A DNA stretch of 19,778 nucleotides from HyVt-560 sp964577195 (GTDB lineage: Bacteria > Pseudomonadota > Gammaproteobacteria > UWMA-0217). Location of the stretch: positions 1-19,778 of the forward strand of contig CAZNYF010000031.1 in NCBI GenBank assembly GCA_964577195.1, written 5' to 3'. Of this stretch, positions 7,486 to 16,837 are shown one piece after another. The notes beneath the pieces were generated by a model. That model did no database searches and was not told where the DNA came from. It saw only the letters and a list, made by a program, of their open reading frames with translations. Each line of letters opens with the position of its first letter. Position 1 is the first letter of the stretch. A program made the position numbers and the translations under genes.

Positions 7486-8699
7486 TAACCGACCATCTGG
7501 TTGAGTTCAAAAATAGGCATCAGAATTGCCAGTACGATGACGAGCACGACAATCCCCATAGTGAGAATTAGCGCGGGTTCGAACAGGCTGATAGCGGCTG
7601 TAATGGTAGAGTTAGTCTCCATCTCCTGCTGATCTGCGGCACGCTCGAGCATTTCACCCAAGCGGCCTGCCGATTCACCACTGGCGATGAGGTGCAGCGT
7701 CATCGGCGGGAATAAATTAGAACGCTGCAGGGATCCACTCAAGCTACCACCTTCTCTAACACGTTCGATGGTTTCTTCAATAGAATCTCGCATCGGCAAA
7801 TTCGCAACCACTTCTGCAGAATTTTTTAAAGCATCAAGTATAGAGACGCCGCTGCCGGTTAAAATGCTCAAGGTTCGAGTAAACGCAGCGGTGTTTTTTC
7901 CTCGAATTAATTTACCAAACACCGGTAATCTTAAGAGCCATCGATCGACCTTGCGGCGAAACACCGGTTTTTTGTACATGCGCGAGAAAACAATGCTGCC
8001 TATGACCACCAGTATCACGATATATAGCCCCGAAGCTTTAACAACATCACTCACAGCAATCAGCATTTGCGTGAGTCCCGGAAGATCTTGTCCGAGATTT
8101 TCAAAAACACCGACGACCTGCGGTACTACGTAACCCAGCAATCCAGAAACGATGACAATCGCAATCACTGTCAACAGCACTGGATAGATCAGTGCAGTGG
8201 TCATTTTTTGCTGCATTGCCTGATAATTTTCGGTGTAGTCAGCCAGTCGGTCGAGTACTTTATCAAGGTGTCCTGAGTTCTCTCCCGCCGCCACTGTGGC
8301 ACGATATAAATTTGGAAACGCAGCAGGAAATTGCCCCAGGCTGTCCGCCAGAGAATGGCCTTCTACGACCTTGCCGCGGACACCGAGTAAGGTTCGCTCC
8401 ACTACTTTTTTACTCGCTTGATTGGCAATGGCAGAAAGCGATTCAGCTAATGGTGTGCCCGCTTGCAGTAAGGTTGCCAGTTGCCGGGTAACTAGTGCCA
8501 GATCAATTGACTTGAGGGTCGCTCGTGAAGTCGTTAAGCCGGAGGATTGTTTACTCCCTTCTTTGATCTCATTGACTTCCAGCGGGGTGAGTTTTTTATC
8601 GCGTAAAACCTGACGAATACCTTTGGCTGAGTCGCCTTCAAGAATGCCTTTTTCTTCTTTTCCTTTGGCGTTAAGTGCTTTGTATTCAAATGCTGGCAT
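7485..8699 (-). CDS. gspF: type II secretion inner-membrane platform protein GspF
   Basis: Polytopic inner-membrane protein on which the GspE ATPase works to drive pseudopilus assembly. The 404-residue product starts MPAFEYKALNAKGKEEKG, the canonical GspF opening. It has two T2SSF domains, each with a conserved GxPL/ESL-like stretch and a GExSG-like motif (AAGENSGHLDKVL near 138-149; ASGESAGRLGEML near 339-350). Membrane segments lie at about 171-192, 224-240 and 374-397. It follows gspE by 13 nt and overlaps the rluB start. Confidence 0.97.
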   Translation of the reverse strand: MPAFEYKALNAKGKEEKGILEGDSAKGIRQVLRDKKLTPLEVNEIKEGSKQSSGLTTSRATLKSIDLALVTRQLATLLQAGTPLAESLSAIANQASKKVVERTLLGVRGKVVEGHSLADSLGQFPAAFPNLYRATVAAGENSGHLDKVLDRLADYTENYQAMQQKMTTALIYPVLLTVIAIVIVSGLLGYVVPQVVGVFENLGQDLPGLTQMLIAVSDVVKASGLYIVILVVIGSIVFSRMYKKPVFRRKVDRWLLRLPVFGKLIRGKNTAAFTRTLSILTGSGVSILDALKNSAEVVANLPMRDSIEETIERVREGGSLSGSLQRSNLFPPMTLHLIASGESAGRLGEMLERAADQQEMETNSTITAAISLFEPALILTMGIVVLVIVLAILMPIFELNQMVG

Positions 8700-8712
8700 G
8701 GCTTTTTAGCGG

Positions 8713-10209
8713 CTAGTCGTCCTTGGTTACACGCATAACTTCTTCGATCGAAGTAATCCCCTGAAGAATCTTATCGATACCATCCTCGCGGATGCTGGGG
8801 GTATTCTTACGCGCCGCTTCGTTTAGCTCGTGCTCACCTGCACCATCATGAATCATGCGTTGCAGCTCATCATCGACGATCACCAGCTCATAGATTCCAG
8901 AGCGTCCCAGATAACCGCTCTGGTTACATTCAGGACAACCCACAGCGGTGTGAATCACCGGTATAGGATCGGAGGGTAATTGTATCCGTTCGATTTCAAT
9001 CGCTGTTGCTTCTCGCGGCTGTTTGCAGTGCGGACACAGTCGCCTCACCAAGCGCTGCGCGAGTACACCCAGCAAGGTCGATGAAAGTAAAAATGGTTCG
9101 ACACCCATATCGCGCAATCGTGTCACTGCGCCCACTGCAGTATTGGTATGCAGGGTTGAGAAAACCAGATGTCCAGTTAGACTCGCCTGTACGCCGATCT
9201 CTGCAGTTTCCAAATCGCGAATTTCTCCGACCATCACCACATCCGGATCTTGTCGCAAAATTGCGCGTAAACCGCGGGAGAAACTCATACCAACTTTGGT
9301 ATTAACTTGAGTTTGGCCGATGCCATCCATGTAATATTCCACCGGATCTTCAACGGTGAGAATATTTCTACTCTTGTCATTGAGCTGTCCCAGCGCGGCA
9401 TACAGGGTGGTGGTTTTACCCGAACCGGTCGGCCCAGTGACAAGAAAAATACCGTGAGGCTTTTTGATCGCTTCATTGATCAGTTTGAGAGAATGCTCCG
9501 CCATACCTAATTGCTTCAATGATAATCGCCCTGCCTGGCGATCCAGTAACCGCAATACTACCCGTTCACTGCTGCCAGAAGGCAATGTTGAAACCCGCAT
9601 ATCAATCACATGGCCGCCAATTGAGCGTGTAATCCGGCCATCCTGGGGTAAGCGTTTTTCCGCAATATCGAGCTTCGCCATGACTTTGAGGCGAGAAATG
9701 ATTAACGGCGTGAGTTCTTTTGGCGGCTGGAGGATTTCGCGCAATACACCATCGACTCGCAAACGTACGGCAAGACGACTCTCAAATGGTTCAAAGTGAA
9801 TGTCTGATGCGCCTTCCTTAATCGCTTGCGTCAAAATAGCATTGATCAAACGAATGATCGGCGCATCATCTTCTGATTCGAGCAAATCCTGAGACTCTCC
9901 AAGCGCTTCAGCCACCTGTTCCAGATCGAGGTCATCGCCAAAATCTTCCACCATTGCCTGCGCATCACCGCCCCGTTGATCGTAGAGCTGTGCGAGGCTG
10001 TTATTAAACTCATCCTCATCGACTGCTTCAAGCCTGACCGGCGCACCCACAAAGCGGCGAATTTCAGCAATGACATCCACTTTCAACGGCGGCAGGTAAC
10101 GCACCGCTATTTTTCCATGCGGATCTTCGCCAACAACAACATCGTGTCGTTTAGCAAAGCCATAGGATGGCTGCGGGTGGCGCATCAAGGGTTGTAGCGT
10201 TTCACTCAT
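8713..10209 (-). CDS. gspE: type II secretion ATPase GspE
   Basis: Cytoplasmic hexameric ATPase that powers the type II secretion pseudopilus. Residues 259-267 are the Walker A motif GPTGSGKTT. Residues 321-332 (DPDVVMVGEIRD) hold Walker B, and the region between is the Asp box (TVEDPVEYYMDGIGQTQV). Cysteines 392, 395, 425 and 428 form the GspE tetracysteine zinc site (CPHC...CPEC). The 498-residue length is normal. An acidic linker at about 86-115 (EDFGDDLDLEQ, ESEDDA) joins the N-terminal GspL-binding domain to the motor. It starts 5 nt after gspD and is followed 13 nt later by gspF. Confidence 0.98.
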   Translation of the reverse strand: MSETLQPLMRHPQPSYGFAKRHDVVVGEDPHGKIAVRYLPPLKVDVIAEIRRFVGAPVRLEAVDEDEFNNSLAQLYDQRGGDAQAMVEDFGDDLDLEQVAEALGESQDLLESEDDAPIIRLINAILTQAIKEGASDIHFEPFESRLAVRLRVDGVLREILQPPKELTPLIISRLKVMAKLDIAEKRLPQDGRITRSIGGHVIDMRVSTLPSGSSERVVLRLLDRQAGRLSLKQLGMAEHSLKLINEAIKKPHGIFLVTGPTGSGKTTTLYAALGQLNDKSRNILTVEDPVEYYMDGIGQTQVNTKVGMSFSRGLRAILRQDPDVVMVGEIRDLETAEIGVQASLTGHLVFSTLHTNTAVGAVTRLRDMGVEPFLLSSTLLGVLAQRLVRRLCPHCKQPREATAIEIERIQLPSDPIPVIHTAVGCPECNQSGYLGRSGIYELVIVDDELQRMIHDGAGEHELNEAARKNTPSIREDGIDKILQGITSIEEVMRVTKDD

Positions 10210-10214
10210 CGTGT

Positions 10215-12209
10215 TTATGGCGAAACGGGTAATTGAGGAATCAATTCGCTATTTTCATCAGGTAATTGCGTAATCAGTTCATCCAGATCGGGAATCAAAC
10301 CCGCTGAGTCTTTAATCAAGCCTCGATTGACAATATCCGCATCGATTTGCCGAGCACGGAAAAATCCATATTTTTTCTTAGTATAAGCATCCGCATCTTC
10401 GGTATTGCGAATAATGACGGGATGAATAAACACCATCAAAGTCTGCTTGGTTTTTTGGGTGCTATTGAACTGGAATAGCTTGCCGATCAAGGGAAGGTCT
10501 CCCAAGAACGGGATTTTTTCGGCAGAATCGCGAAAGTTATCATCGGTTAAGCCGCCGAGCACAATCACCTGACCATCATGCGCCAGTACGCTGGTTTTGA
10601 TGTTTCGTTTGTTGGTGACAACATCCGAGGTCGAGACACTGGTAGAGGCCAACGAAGAAGATTCCTGCTCGATATCTAACTGAATTTCATCGCCATCATT
10701 AATTTGAGGTTTGACTTTTAGTGTTAAGCCAACATCGCGCCGCTCGATGGTTTGAAACGGGTTGACGCTGCCGTTGTTGGTGCCTGTGTTGGAAAACTGT
10801 CCGGTTAAAAACGGAACTTCCTGACCTACGCTGATTTCTGCCTCAACATTGTCCATTGTGAGCAATGTAGGGGTGGAAAGAATATTGGTTGCCGCATCAG
10901 ATGCCAACGCTTTCAACAGTATGGCAAACTGATTACTGTCATTACGCAGATCCGCACCGCCAATCAAAGTGCCAGCCGGAACTGAAGTTGCTGCACCCGC
11001 TGCCAACCCAAGCACCGTACTGGCGAGATCGCCAAGGTTGGCGACTATTGCCGGACCAGAATTTTCCCCACCGCCAAATCCAAATGAGGCTCCCAATTCC
11101 TTGGTAAGGTCCAAAGACACTTCAGCAATGATCGCTTCGATCATCACTTGTGAGCGACGGATATCAAGCGTGGCGATCACCTGACGGAGTTCAGCCTGAA
11201 TCGCTGGGGGTGCAGTAATGACTAACGCGTTGTTGGTTTCATCGGCCTGAATGGACACATCTTTTTGCGAGGTTAGCGCCTTGGCTGTGTTGCGCTTAAC
11301 CACTTTTTTATTCCCGGATGATGCACTGTTTTTCCCTGAGCCGCCGGTTAAGGTTGATTTACTCACACCGGTCAGAATTTTCACCATGTCTTCGGCTCGG
11401 GCATATTTAAGGAAAATAACCTGTGTGTCCCCACCGCTGTCCAATGGAGTATCCAGATGCGCAATAATGCTACGTAAGCGTAGACGTGTCGCCTTGTCTC
11501 CACCAATCAAAATACTATTGGTGCGTTCATCTGCCGTAATCACAGCCTGTCCTGGCATCGACGCACCTTTGGCATCTTTACGCAGTAACGTCGTCAAAGT
11601 TCTAGCAACATCTGAAGCCGGAGCGTGTTCTAGCCGCACTACTTCGATATCATCCTGATCCGGACGGTCGATACGTTTAATGATTTTTACCAACCGTGCA
11701 ACATTGGCAGCTCGATCAGAAATCAGCAAAATATTACTCGGTTGATACGCGGCGAGCTGACCTTGTTGTGGAATCAGGGGTCGCAAGATAGGCACCAATT
11801 GCGCCGCGGGCACATTTTCAATCTGTATGACGCGCGTGACCAGTTGGTCGCCTGCACCAGGACTACGCTTGGATGCAATATGAACAGGCCCTTGTTTGGC
11901 ATTCACATCCGGGACAATTTTAATCACATGCCCCGTTTGCACAGCGGAAAACCCATGCACCTGAAGAATCGACAAAAACACTTGATAGAGCGCTACTGAG
12001 CCCATCGGTTTGGAAGACACCACGGTAACTTTAGCTTTGACGCGTGGATCAATAATAAAGTTTTTGCCAGTAATCGCCGAAACTGTATCGATTAAAACGC
12101 GAATATCCGCATCTTTAAGATTGAGCGTTGCTGTCTCATCTGCATACATCGGCTGCACACTGACTAGAATCAGAAGTGTCAGTAATAGCCCTTTAATTTT
12201 ATTTATCAT
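10215..12209 (-). CDS. gspD: type II secretion outer-membrane secretin GspD
   Basis: Multimeric outer-membrane gate of the T2SS. The 664-residue precursor has a signal peptide cleaved probably after A23 (QPMYA|DETA). The N0 domain follows (LNLKDADIRVLIDTVSAITGKNFIIDP). N1, N2 and N3 repeats run to about residue 345, N3 containing a Ser/Gly/Lys-rich loop (TGGSGKNSASSGNKK). The secretin domain contains EVPFLTGQF and VGLTLKVKPQINDGDE. A short C-terminal tail could bind a pilotin. No Cys lipobox is seen. The ATG at 12207-12209 has no clear ribosome site. It lies 49 nt after gspC. Confidence 0.97.
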   Translation of the reverse strand: MINKIKGLLLTLLILVSVQPMYADETATLNLKDADIRVLIDTVSAITGKNFIIDPRVKAKVTVVSSKPMGSVALYQVFLSILQVHGFSAVQTGHVIKIVPDVNAKQGPVHIASKRSPGAGDQLVTRVIQIENVPAAQLVPILRPLIPQQGQLAAYQPSNILLISDRAANVARLVKIIKRIDRPDQDDIEVVRLEHAPASDVARTLTTLLRKDAKGASMPGQAVITADERTNSILIGGDKATRLRLRSIIAHLDTPLDSGGDTQVIFLKYARAEDMVKILTGVSKSTLTGGSGKNSASSGNKKVVKRNTAKALTSQKDVSIQADETNNALVITAPPAIQAELRQVIATLDIRRSQVMIEAIIAEVSLDLTKELGASFGFGGGENSGPAIVANLGDLASTVLGLAAGAATSVPAGTLIGGADLRNDSNQFAILLKALASDAATNILSTPTLLTMDNVEAEISVGQEVPFLTGQFSNTGTNNGSVNPFQTIERRDVGLTLKVKPQINDGDEIQLDIEQESSSLASTSVSTSDVVTNKRNIKTSVLAHDGQVIVLGGLTDDNFRDSAEKIPFLGDLPLIGKLFQFNSTQKTKQTLMVFIHPVIIRNTEDADAYTKKKYGFFRARQIDADIVNRGLIKDSAGLIPDLDELITQLPDENSELIPQLPVSP

Positions 12210-12258
12210 AATCGGTATTATTGTATCTTTTTTCCTGAGTAATTAATCACTGCATCAA

Positions 12259-13158
12259 TCACTGGATTGAGTGGCTCAGATTGATAATTTGTCCACCGCG
12301 TTTTAGTGTGACATTAAATTGTTTGGTATTGCGTAATTTTTTCAGCACCTGAAAGCCTTTTTGTGGCGAATCAATGGTGATGCCATTGACCGCTGTCACC
12401 ACGTCACCAGAGCGCAGATCAAGCTCCTTAAATGCTGGATGGGATTTTTTCTGCACAATTTTGAATCCAACAAATTGACCATTCTCACGCGCCGGAACGG
12501 CATTGATGAATTGCGCCAGTTTGGCTGGATTTTTCAAAATCTCAGTACGTAGCTTGCCGATGGCGCTACCGGAATTGAAGTTTTTGGAAACTGTTCTTCC
12601 CTTCGATGGTGGGGAACGATTTATGACACCACCCCCCGTTGATTTGGTTTTTAGCATCCGTAAGGTTTCAAATTTCCCGGCACGCTGCAGCATGACCCGA
12701 TCCGGAAATACGGAAGATAATTTGCTACTGCCCGGTAGCGGATCCCCCACCTTATAAAGTTTTTCAGGGCCAGAACCGCTAGAAATAAGCGCGTATCCTG
12801 CCTCTTCATCGTCTTTAGAATAAATGCCGCGCAGTTTTAGATTTTGCCGTGTTTCGGGTGCGCTAACGGGTTTTACCTCAGACTTTGCCACGGCTGTTGC
12901 TTTACCAAACAGCTGAGAAGCAGTAATTTGACCGGCATAGTTACTCTGCGTTGGACGCGCTGCGCTACCCGCTGCTGACTTGGCCGGTGCTAAATCCAAT
13001 GACTGCGGCGGGGCCAGCAGCAGCCAGATAATTTGTGAACTGAGATATGCAATCAGCAGAATCAGGCCCACCACCACAAGCCCCGGGAGTTTGCGATAGG
13101 CGCTTTGTGCCGCCGTATGTTCAGCTATACCGGACAGTCGATGTGAGAGGGTATTCAG
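12259..13158 (-). CDS. gspC: type II secretion protein GspC
   Basis: Bitopic inner-membrane protein linking the platform to the GspD periplasmic domains. It has a membrane segment (GLILLIAYLSSQIIWLLLA), an HR domain (about residues 95-165 of the long form, including LKLRGIYSKDDEEAGYALIS) and a C-terminal PDZ domain (VGFKIVQKKSHPAFKELDL, then GDVVTAVNGITIDSPQKG). The first conventional start is GTG at 13075-13077, but it falls at the very beginning of the membrane segment. The frame stays open to a stop at 13171-13173 and encodes a plausible cytoplasmic tail (NTLSHRLSGIAEHTAAQSAY). AAAGGA at 13167-13172 is spaced 8 nt from an in-frame CTG at 13156-13158, used here as the start. No ATG, GTG or TTG lies in the extension. 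It is the first gene of the gspCDEF-rluB run. Confidence 0.9.
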   Translation of the reverse strand: MNTLSHRLSGIAEHTAAQSAYRKLPGLVVVGLILLIAYLSSQIIWLLLAPPQSLDLAPAKSAAGSAARPTQSNYAGQITASQLFGKATAVAKSEVKPVSAPETRQNLKLRGIYSKDDEEAGYALISSGSGPEKLYKVGDPLPGSSKLSSVFPDRVMLQRAGKFETLRMLKTKSTGGGVINRSPPSKGRTVSKNFNSGSAIGKLRTEILKNPAKLAQFINAVPARENGQFVGFKIVQKKSHPAFKELDLRSGDVVTAVNGITIDSPQKGFQVLKKLRNTKQFNVTLKRGGQIINLSHSIQ

Positions 13159-13301
13159 TTCAAAATTCCTTTATAAAATAGATCAGCGCATTATCGCACA
13201 CCAATGGTGAGATTCCATCATTCGGAAGATACGCTCAACCCATTGAAGAGGTATGCTAAGCGTATTAACGGGCACTCAGCAATTTAATCACCGAGAAAAC
13301 T

Positions 13302-13646
13302 ATGAAACTGACTACTTTTTCACTCCATGGACTGGTAATTATCCTCCTGCTAACGGGTTGCACCCAAGAATCCCAGAACAAAATTGGTCGAGCAATCCAG
13401 AATTATACTGGCACCAACGGTGTGCTCGATATCTATGCGGGAGAGAAACTAGTCAAACGTTTTATTAATATCGACAAACTCTCCACCGCAACCGCAACCA
13501 GTGGTGCTGCTCAGCGCCCCTATCGTTTTGGTTACGGGATTCTGGACGAAAATCAAAATTTACTGAAAGATTCCGGAGAGAAACGGGTCTACTTTGAATT
13601 TAGTGACTATTCTACGAGTTATATCTTCTACGAGAATACAAATTAG
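13302..13646 (+). CDS. small lipoprotein, unknown function
   Basis: This 114-residue precursor has a lipoprotein signal: a charged start, a hydrophobic stretch to residue 18 and a lipobox LLTGC with Cys20. The mature part is short and contains RPYRFGYGILDENQNLLKDSG and an aromatic tail, suggesting a compact beta-rich domain. A weak ribosome site (GAGAA) precedes the ATG. It lies between divergent gspC and gspA and runs with gspA, so a T2SS accessory role such as a pilotin is conceivable. No known pilotin is recognised, so this is only location-based. Confidence 0.75.
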   Translation: MKLTTFSLHGLVIILLLTGCTQESQNKIGRAIQNYTGTNGVLDIYAGEKLVKRFINIDKLSTATATSGAAQRPYRFGYGILDENQNLLKDSGEKRVYFEFSDYSTSYIFYENTN

Positions 13647-13773
13647 TCGTTCCTAGTAATTTAAGAGAATCAGCGAGACTGAAGTCCCACTTCCAGTAAA
13701 TTCGAGTGCAGGGACAAACATCTTCGTAGAACGACTAAACCACTCGGATTCAAAAACCCGTTAAACTGACTGT

Positions 13774-15489
13774 ATGTATCTCAACTACTTCGGGCTGAGC
13801 GAGAAACCATTCTCAATCAGCCCCGACCCGCGCTTTTTATATCTCAGCGACAAGCATCGCGATGGCCTCGCGCATTTGCTTTATGGCACAGATGAAACGG
13901 GTAGCTTTGTACTGCTTACTGGTGAGGTCGGTACTGGCAAAACGACGTTATGCCGGCGAATGCTTTCGCAAGCTCCCGAAGGCGTCACTTTTGCATTGAT
14001 TCTTAATCCTTTGCAAACACCGCAAGAGCTATTGGCGTCAATCTGTGATGAATTCCAGATTGACTACGATAAGGAAGCCTCTAGCCGCAAGCAGATGATT
14101 GATAACCTCAATGCCTGGTTACTAAAAAATCATGCCAGCGGTGATCGAGCCGTAGTGATCATTGACGAGGCACAAAATCTCAACGCAGAAACGCTGGAAC
14201 AGGTTCGTCTGCTGACCAATCTGGAAACCGACTCGGAAAAGCTGCTGAAGATTATTTTAATCGGCCAGCCTGAGCTACGAGAAATCCTTGGCCGCCCTGA
14301 ACTACGCCAGCTCAATCAACGCATTACAGCCCGCTATCATCTGGAATCTTTGTCACTGGAAGAAACACATTCGTATCTACATCATCGTTTGAAAATTGCC
14401 GGTGCCACGGGCAGCTTGTTTAAACCCGCCGCGATTAAAAAACTGCATCGCATTTCGGGTGGAATTCCACGGATTATGAACTTAATTGGTGATCGTGCCC
14501 TAACCGGCACTTACGGTGCACAAAAACAGATTGTCGATACGCGAATGCTGCAACAGGCGGCATCCGAGGTCTTCAATCAGCCGCAAAGTCTGCTGCTAAA
14601 TCGCTCTGTATTGGCAATCATCGGTGGTAGCGTTGTCGCTTTGTTGCTGGGCGCAGTACTGTGGAACTACTTTCAATTTAACACCCGTGACACATCACCC
14701 ACCACCGTAGTCACGGCACCTCTCGTTGCAATGGAACAACAATCGTCGCTACCACCGCCGTTGATCAATAAGACTACCAGTATCGAAGATGCCAATGTTC
14801 AAACCGATACTGTGATTGCCGAAGAAACACCTCAAGCCAAGCCTGCCAGCATCCAGGTTCTGACAGCACAACAGTTAATTCAAAGCCTTGATTCAAACAC
14901 TGATGGAAATTCCGCGTTTGAAACGATTTTTAATATTTGGGGTTTTGATTTTAACGCCCTGCAAGGTGATTCTGCCTGTGAGCGCGCGCAACAGGCCGGC
15001 ATGCAATGCTTGTTCGCAGAAGGTAAACTAAGCGAAGTTATCGAATATAATTTACCAACGGTACTTGAGATCACTTCCCGTGGCGGCCAACTTAACCAAT
15101 TGGTATTAAAGCGCATCATCGGCGATCAACTGTTGCTACAAGTGGGTGATCAGGAATCTCTGGTTCACACAGCGGACTTATTGTCCTACTGGAATGGCAG
15201 CTACCTGTTGTTATGGCCTTCGCCTCCAGAAAGAAAAAACACCATTCGTCCTGGTTCGCTCGGTCCTACTGTTATCTGGCTGCGCCGCCAGCTGGATCTT
15301 GCTGAAGGTGTGACCGATGCCGTGGGGCAATACCAAAATTTTTACAATCAGGAGCTCAAGCAAAGGATCATGCGTTTTCAAATCAATCATAGCCTTGATC
15401 CAGATGGGATCGCCGGCGAAAAAACCCTCATCAAGCTCGCATCAGCGGTTCGCTATGGTGATGTTAACGTTCCCGTGCTGGTTGAATAG
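13774..15489 (+). CDS. gspA: GspA/ExeA-type AAA ATPase with peptidoglycan-binding domain
   Basis: Helps the secretin cross or assemble in peptidoglycan, together with GspB. Residues 1-270 are an AAA domain: MYLNYFGLSEKPFSISPDPR start, Walker A GEVGTGKTT at 50-58, Walker B VVIIDEAQ at 127-134. A membrane segment lies at about 278-298 (LAIIGGSVVALLLGAVLWNYF). After a Thr/Pro-rich linker comes a C39-peptidase-like fold without an obvious full catalytic set (ERAQQAGMQCLFAEGKLSE). A PG_binding_1 domain ends the protein (GSLGPTVIWLRRQLDL and FQINHSLDPDGIAGEKTL). The 571-residue length fits ExeA. gspB starts 8 nt downstream. Confidence 0.95.
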   Translation: MYLNYFGLSEKPFSISPDPRFLYLSDKHRDGLAHLLYGTDETGSFVLLTGEVGTGKTTLCRRMLSQAPEGVTFALILNPLQTPQELLASICDEFQIDYDKEASSRKQMIDNLNAWLLKNHASGDRAVVIIDEAQNLNAETLEQVRLLTNLETDSEKLLKIILIGQPELREILGRPELRQLNQRITARYHLESLSLEETHSYLHHRLKIAGATGSLFKPAAIKKLHRISGGIPRIMNLIGDRALTGTYGAQKQIVDTRMLQQAASEVFNQPQSLLLNRSVLAIIGGSVVALLLGAVLWNYFQFNTRDTSPTTVVTAPLVAMEQQSSLPPPLINKTTSIEDANVQTDTVIAEETPQAKPASIQVLTAQQLIQSLDSNTDGNSAFETIFNIWGFDFNALQGDSACERAQQAGMQCLFAEGKLSEVIEYNLPTVLEITSRGGQLNQLVLKRIIGDQLLLQVGDQESLVHTADLLSYWNGSYLLLWPSPPERKNTIRPGSLGPTVIWLRRQLDLAEGVTDAVGQYQNFYNQELKQRIMRFQINHSLDPDGIAGEKTLIKLASAVRYGDVNVPVLVE

Positions 15490-15497
15490 GGGATATT

Positions 15498-16286
15498 ATG
15501 TCTTTAATTCTCGATGCACTAAAACAGTCAGAAGGAGACCGACAGGACGCCGCTGGCACGATTGGTTTAAGCGCTTACAATCAGCCGGTAAAACACTCTA
15601 AAAACTGGATCACCTGGTTATTAGGCTCAATATTGCTGGTAAACATAATCGTTCTCGGCTGGTATTTATTCAGCTCTGTATCAAAACCGGAAGCCCCGGT
15701 AAAAGAAACGCCGCCGAAAATAGTCACACCCGCAGCACCAGTAGCTCCCAAAATGACTAGAGAACCAGTTCGCCAAGTCACCCCGGTGGCTGTAGCGCCC
15801 GCACCCAAAGCTGTCAGGAACCCTCTGCCCACACGACCATTATCGGCAGAGATCGGCAACACCAAAAAACCAGCTGAAAAATTGGCCGCTATCGAAAACA
15901 CGCCTACGCCGAAAACCCTCAACCCAACAGCGGCAGTTTCAACGCCTGACCCCGTGGATAAAACTCCGTTAGAGTCTGTCTCCCAAAATAAAGTACCGCC
16001 CTCCCCGCCCGCAACACCCCAACAACCCGTAGCCGAACCTTTTGGTACCGATATTTTACGCTTGGTAGATGTCGACGATAGCGTTCGTATCAAGCTCGCA
16101 GCCTACGAAATAAATGCGCACGTATACAGCGATGTCCCCGAGAAACGCTTTGCATTAATCAATATGCAACGCATTGAAGAAGGCGACTCACTTAGCAACT
16201 CGGGCTATAAACTGATTGAGATTCTCCCTACCGGTTTGGTATTCGATTATGGAAAAGGCAGAGTCCTGCTACCGCTGAATCATTAA
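15498..16286 (+). CDS. gspB: general secretion pathway protein GspB
   Basis: Inner-membrane partner of GspA in secretin placement. The 262-residue product starts MSLILDALKQSEGDRQ, a typical GspB opening. It has a membrane segment at about 37-58, a long Pro/Ala/Thr-rich periplasmic linker (about 65-185), and the conserved C-terminal GspB domain (about 187-262, with INAHVYSDVPEKRFALINMQ and KGRVLLPL). A good ribosome site (AGGGGAT) precedes the ATG. It follows gspA by 8 nt and precedes the sprT-like gene by 6 nt. Confidence 0.94.
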   Translation: MSLILDALKQSEGDRQDAAGTIGLSAYNQPVKHSKNWITWLLGSILLVNIIVLGWYLFSSVSKPEAPVKETPPKIVTPAAPVAPKMTREPVRQVTPVAVAPAPKAVRNPLPTRPLSAEIGNTKKPAEKLAAIENTPTPKTLNPTAAVSTPDPVDKTPLESVSQNKVPPSPPATPQQPVAEPFGTDILRLVDVDDSVRIKLAAYEINAHVYSDVPEKRFALINMQRIEEGDSLSNSGYKLIEILPTGLVFDYGKGRVLLPLNH

Positions 16287-16292
16287 TCAGCC

Positions 16293-16805
16293 ATGCCACT
16301 CGATCAGCACCAGCGTCAACAAATCATCACCACCACACGAGCAAAAATTTCAGAAGCTGAAAGTCAGTTTAATAAACGCTTCCCAAAGGTCGAAATCAGT
16401 TTTGATGTAACCGGTTCAGCATGGGGCTACTACGTGCGTAAAGGCCGGCAACGTCGTATACGTTATAACGATGCGCTATTTGAAAAATTCTTTGCAGAAG
16501 GATTAGCGGATACAGTGGCGCATGAAGTCGCCCATTTCGTTGTCGACTCGCTCTATCGTCGCGGCAGAATCAAACCTCATGGCAAAGAATGGCGTGAGGT
16601 TATGTCACTATTTGGCATCCAGAACCCAAGTGTCACGCACTCCACAGATCTCAGCGGTATCGAAGTGCGTCAGCAACGGCGTTTTAAGTACCACTGCCAG
16701 TGCGGACCGGTCATGCTCAGTACCACTCGTCACTTCCGTGTCCTGCGCGGTACAACCACCTACTCCTGCCGCCGCTGTGGCAATCAGTTACAAGCGGGAA
16801 AATAA
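16293..16805 (+). CDS. SprT-family zinc metalloprotein
   Basis: Predicted SprT-like metallopeptidase. Residues 77-81 form the HEVAH (HExxH) zinc site and His96 in KPHGKEW is the third ligand. A C-terminal zinc ribbon uses C135, C137, C159 and C162 (YHCQCGP...YSCRRCG), with the CxC/CxxC spacing seen in E. coli SprT. The 170-residue length is normal. The substrate is not established. It is the last gene of the gspA-gspB run, with no obvious ribosome site of its own, suggesting coupling or dependence on gspB translation. Confidence 0.92.
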   Translation: MPLDQHQRQQIITTTRAKISEAESQFNKRFPKVEISFDVTGSAWGYYVRKGRQRRIRYNDALFEKFFAEGLADTVAHEVAHFVVDSLYRRGRIKPHGKEWREVMSLFGIQNPSVTHSTDLSGIEVRQQRRFKYHCQCGPVMLSTTRHFRVLRGTTTYSCRRCGNQLQAGK

Positions 16806-16837
16806 GCACACAGAAACGTAGAAACCATTCCTCATAA

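Noticed and set aside
15581..16093. 170-codon open frame antisense to gspB
   Set aside because: It mirrors the Pro/Ala/Thr-rich linker of gspB, giving an artificial Gly/Val-rich product.
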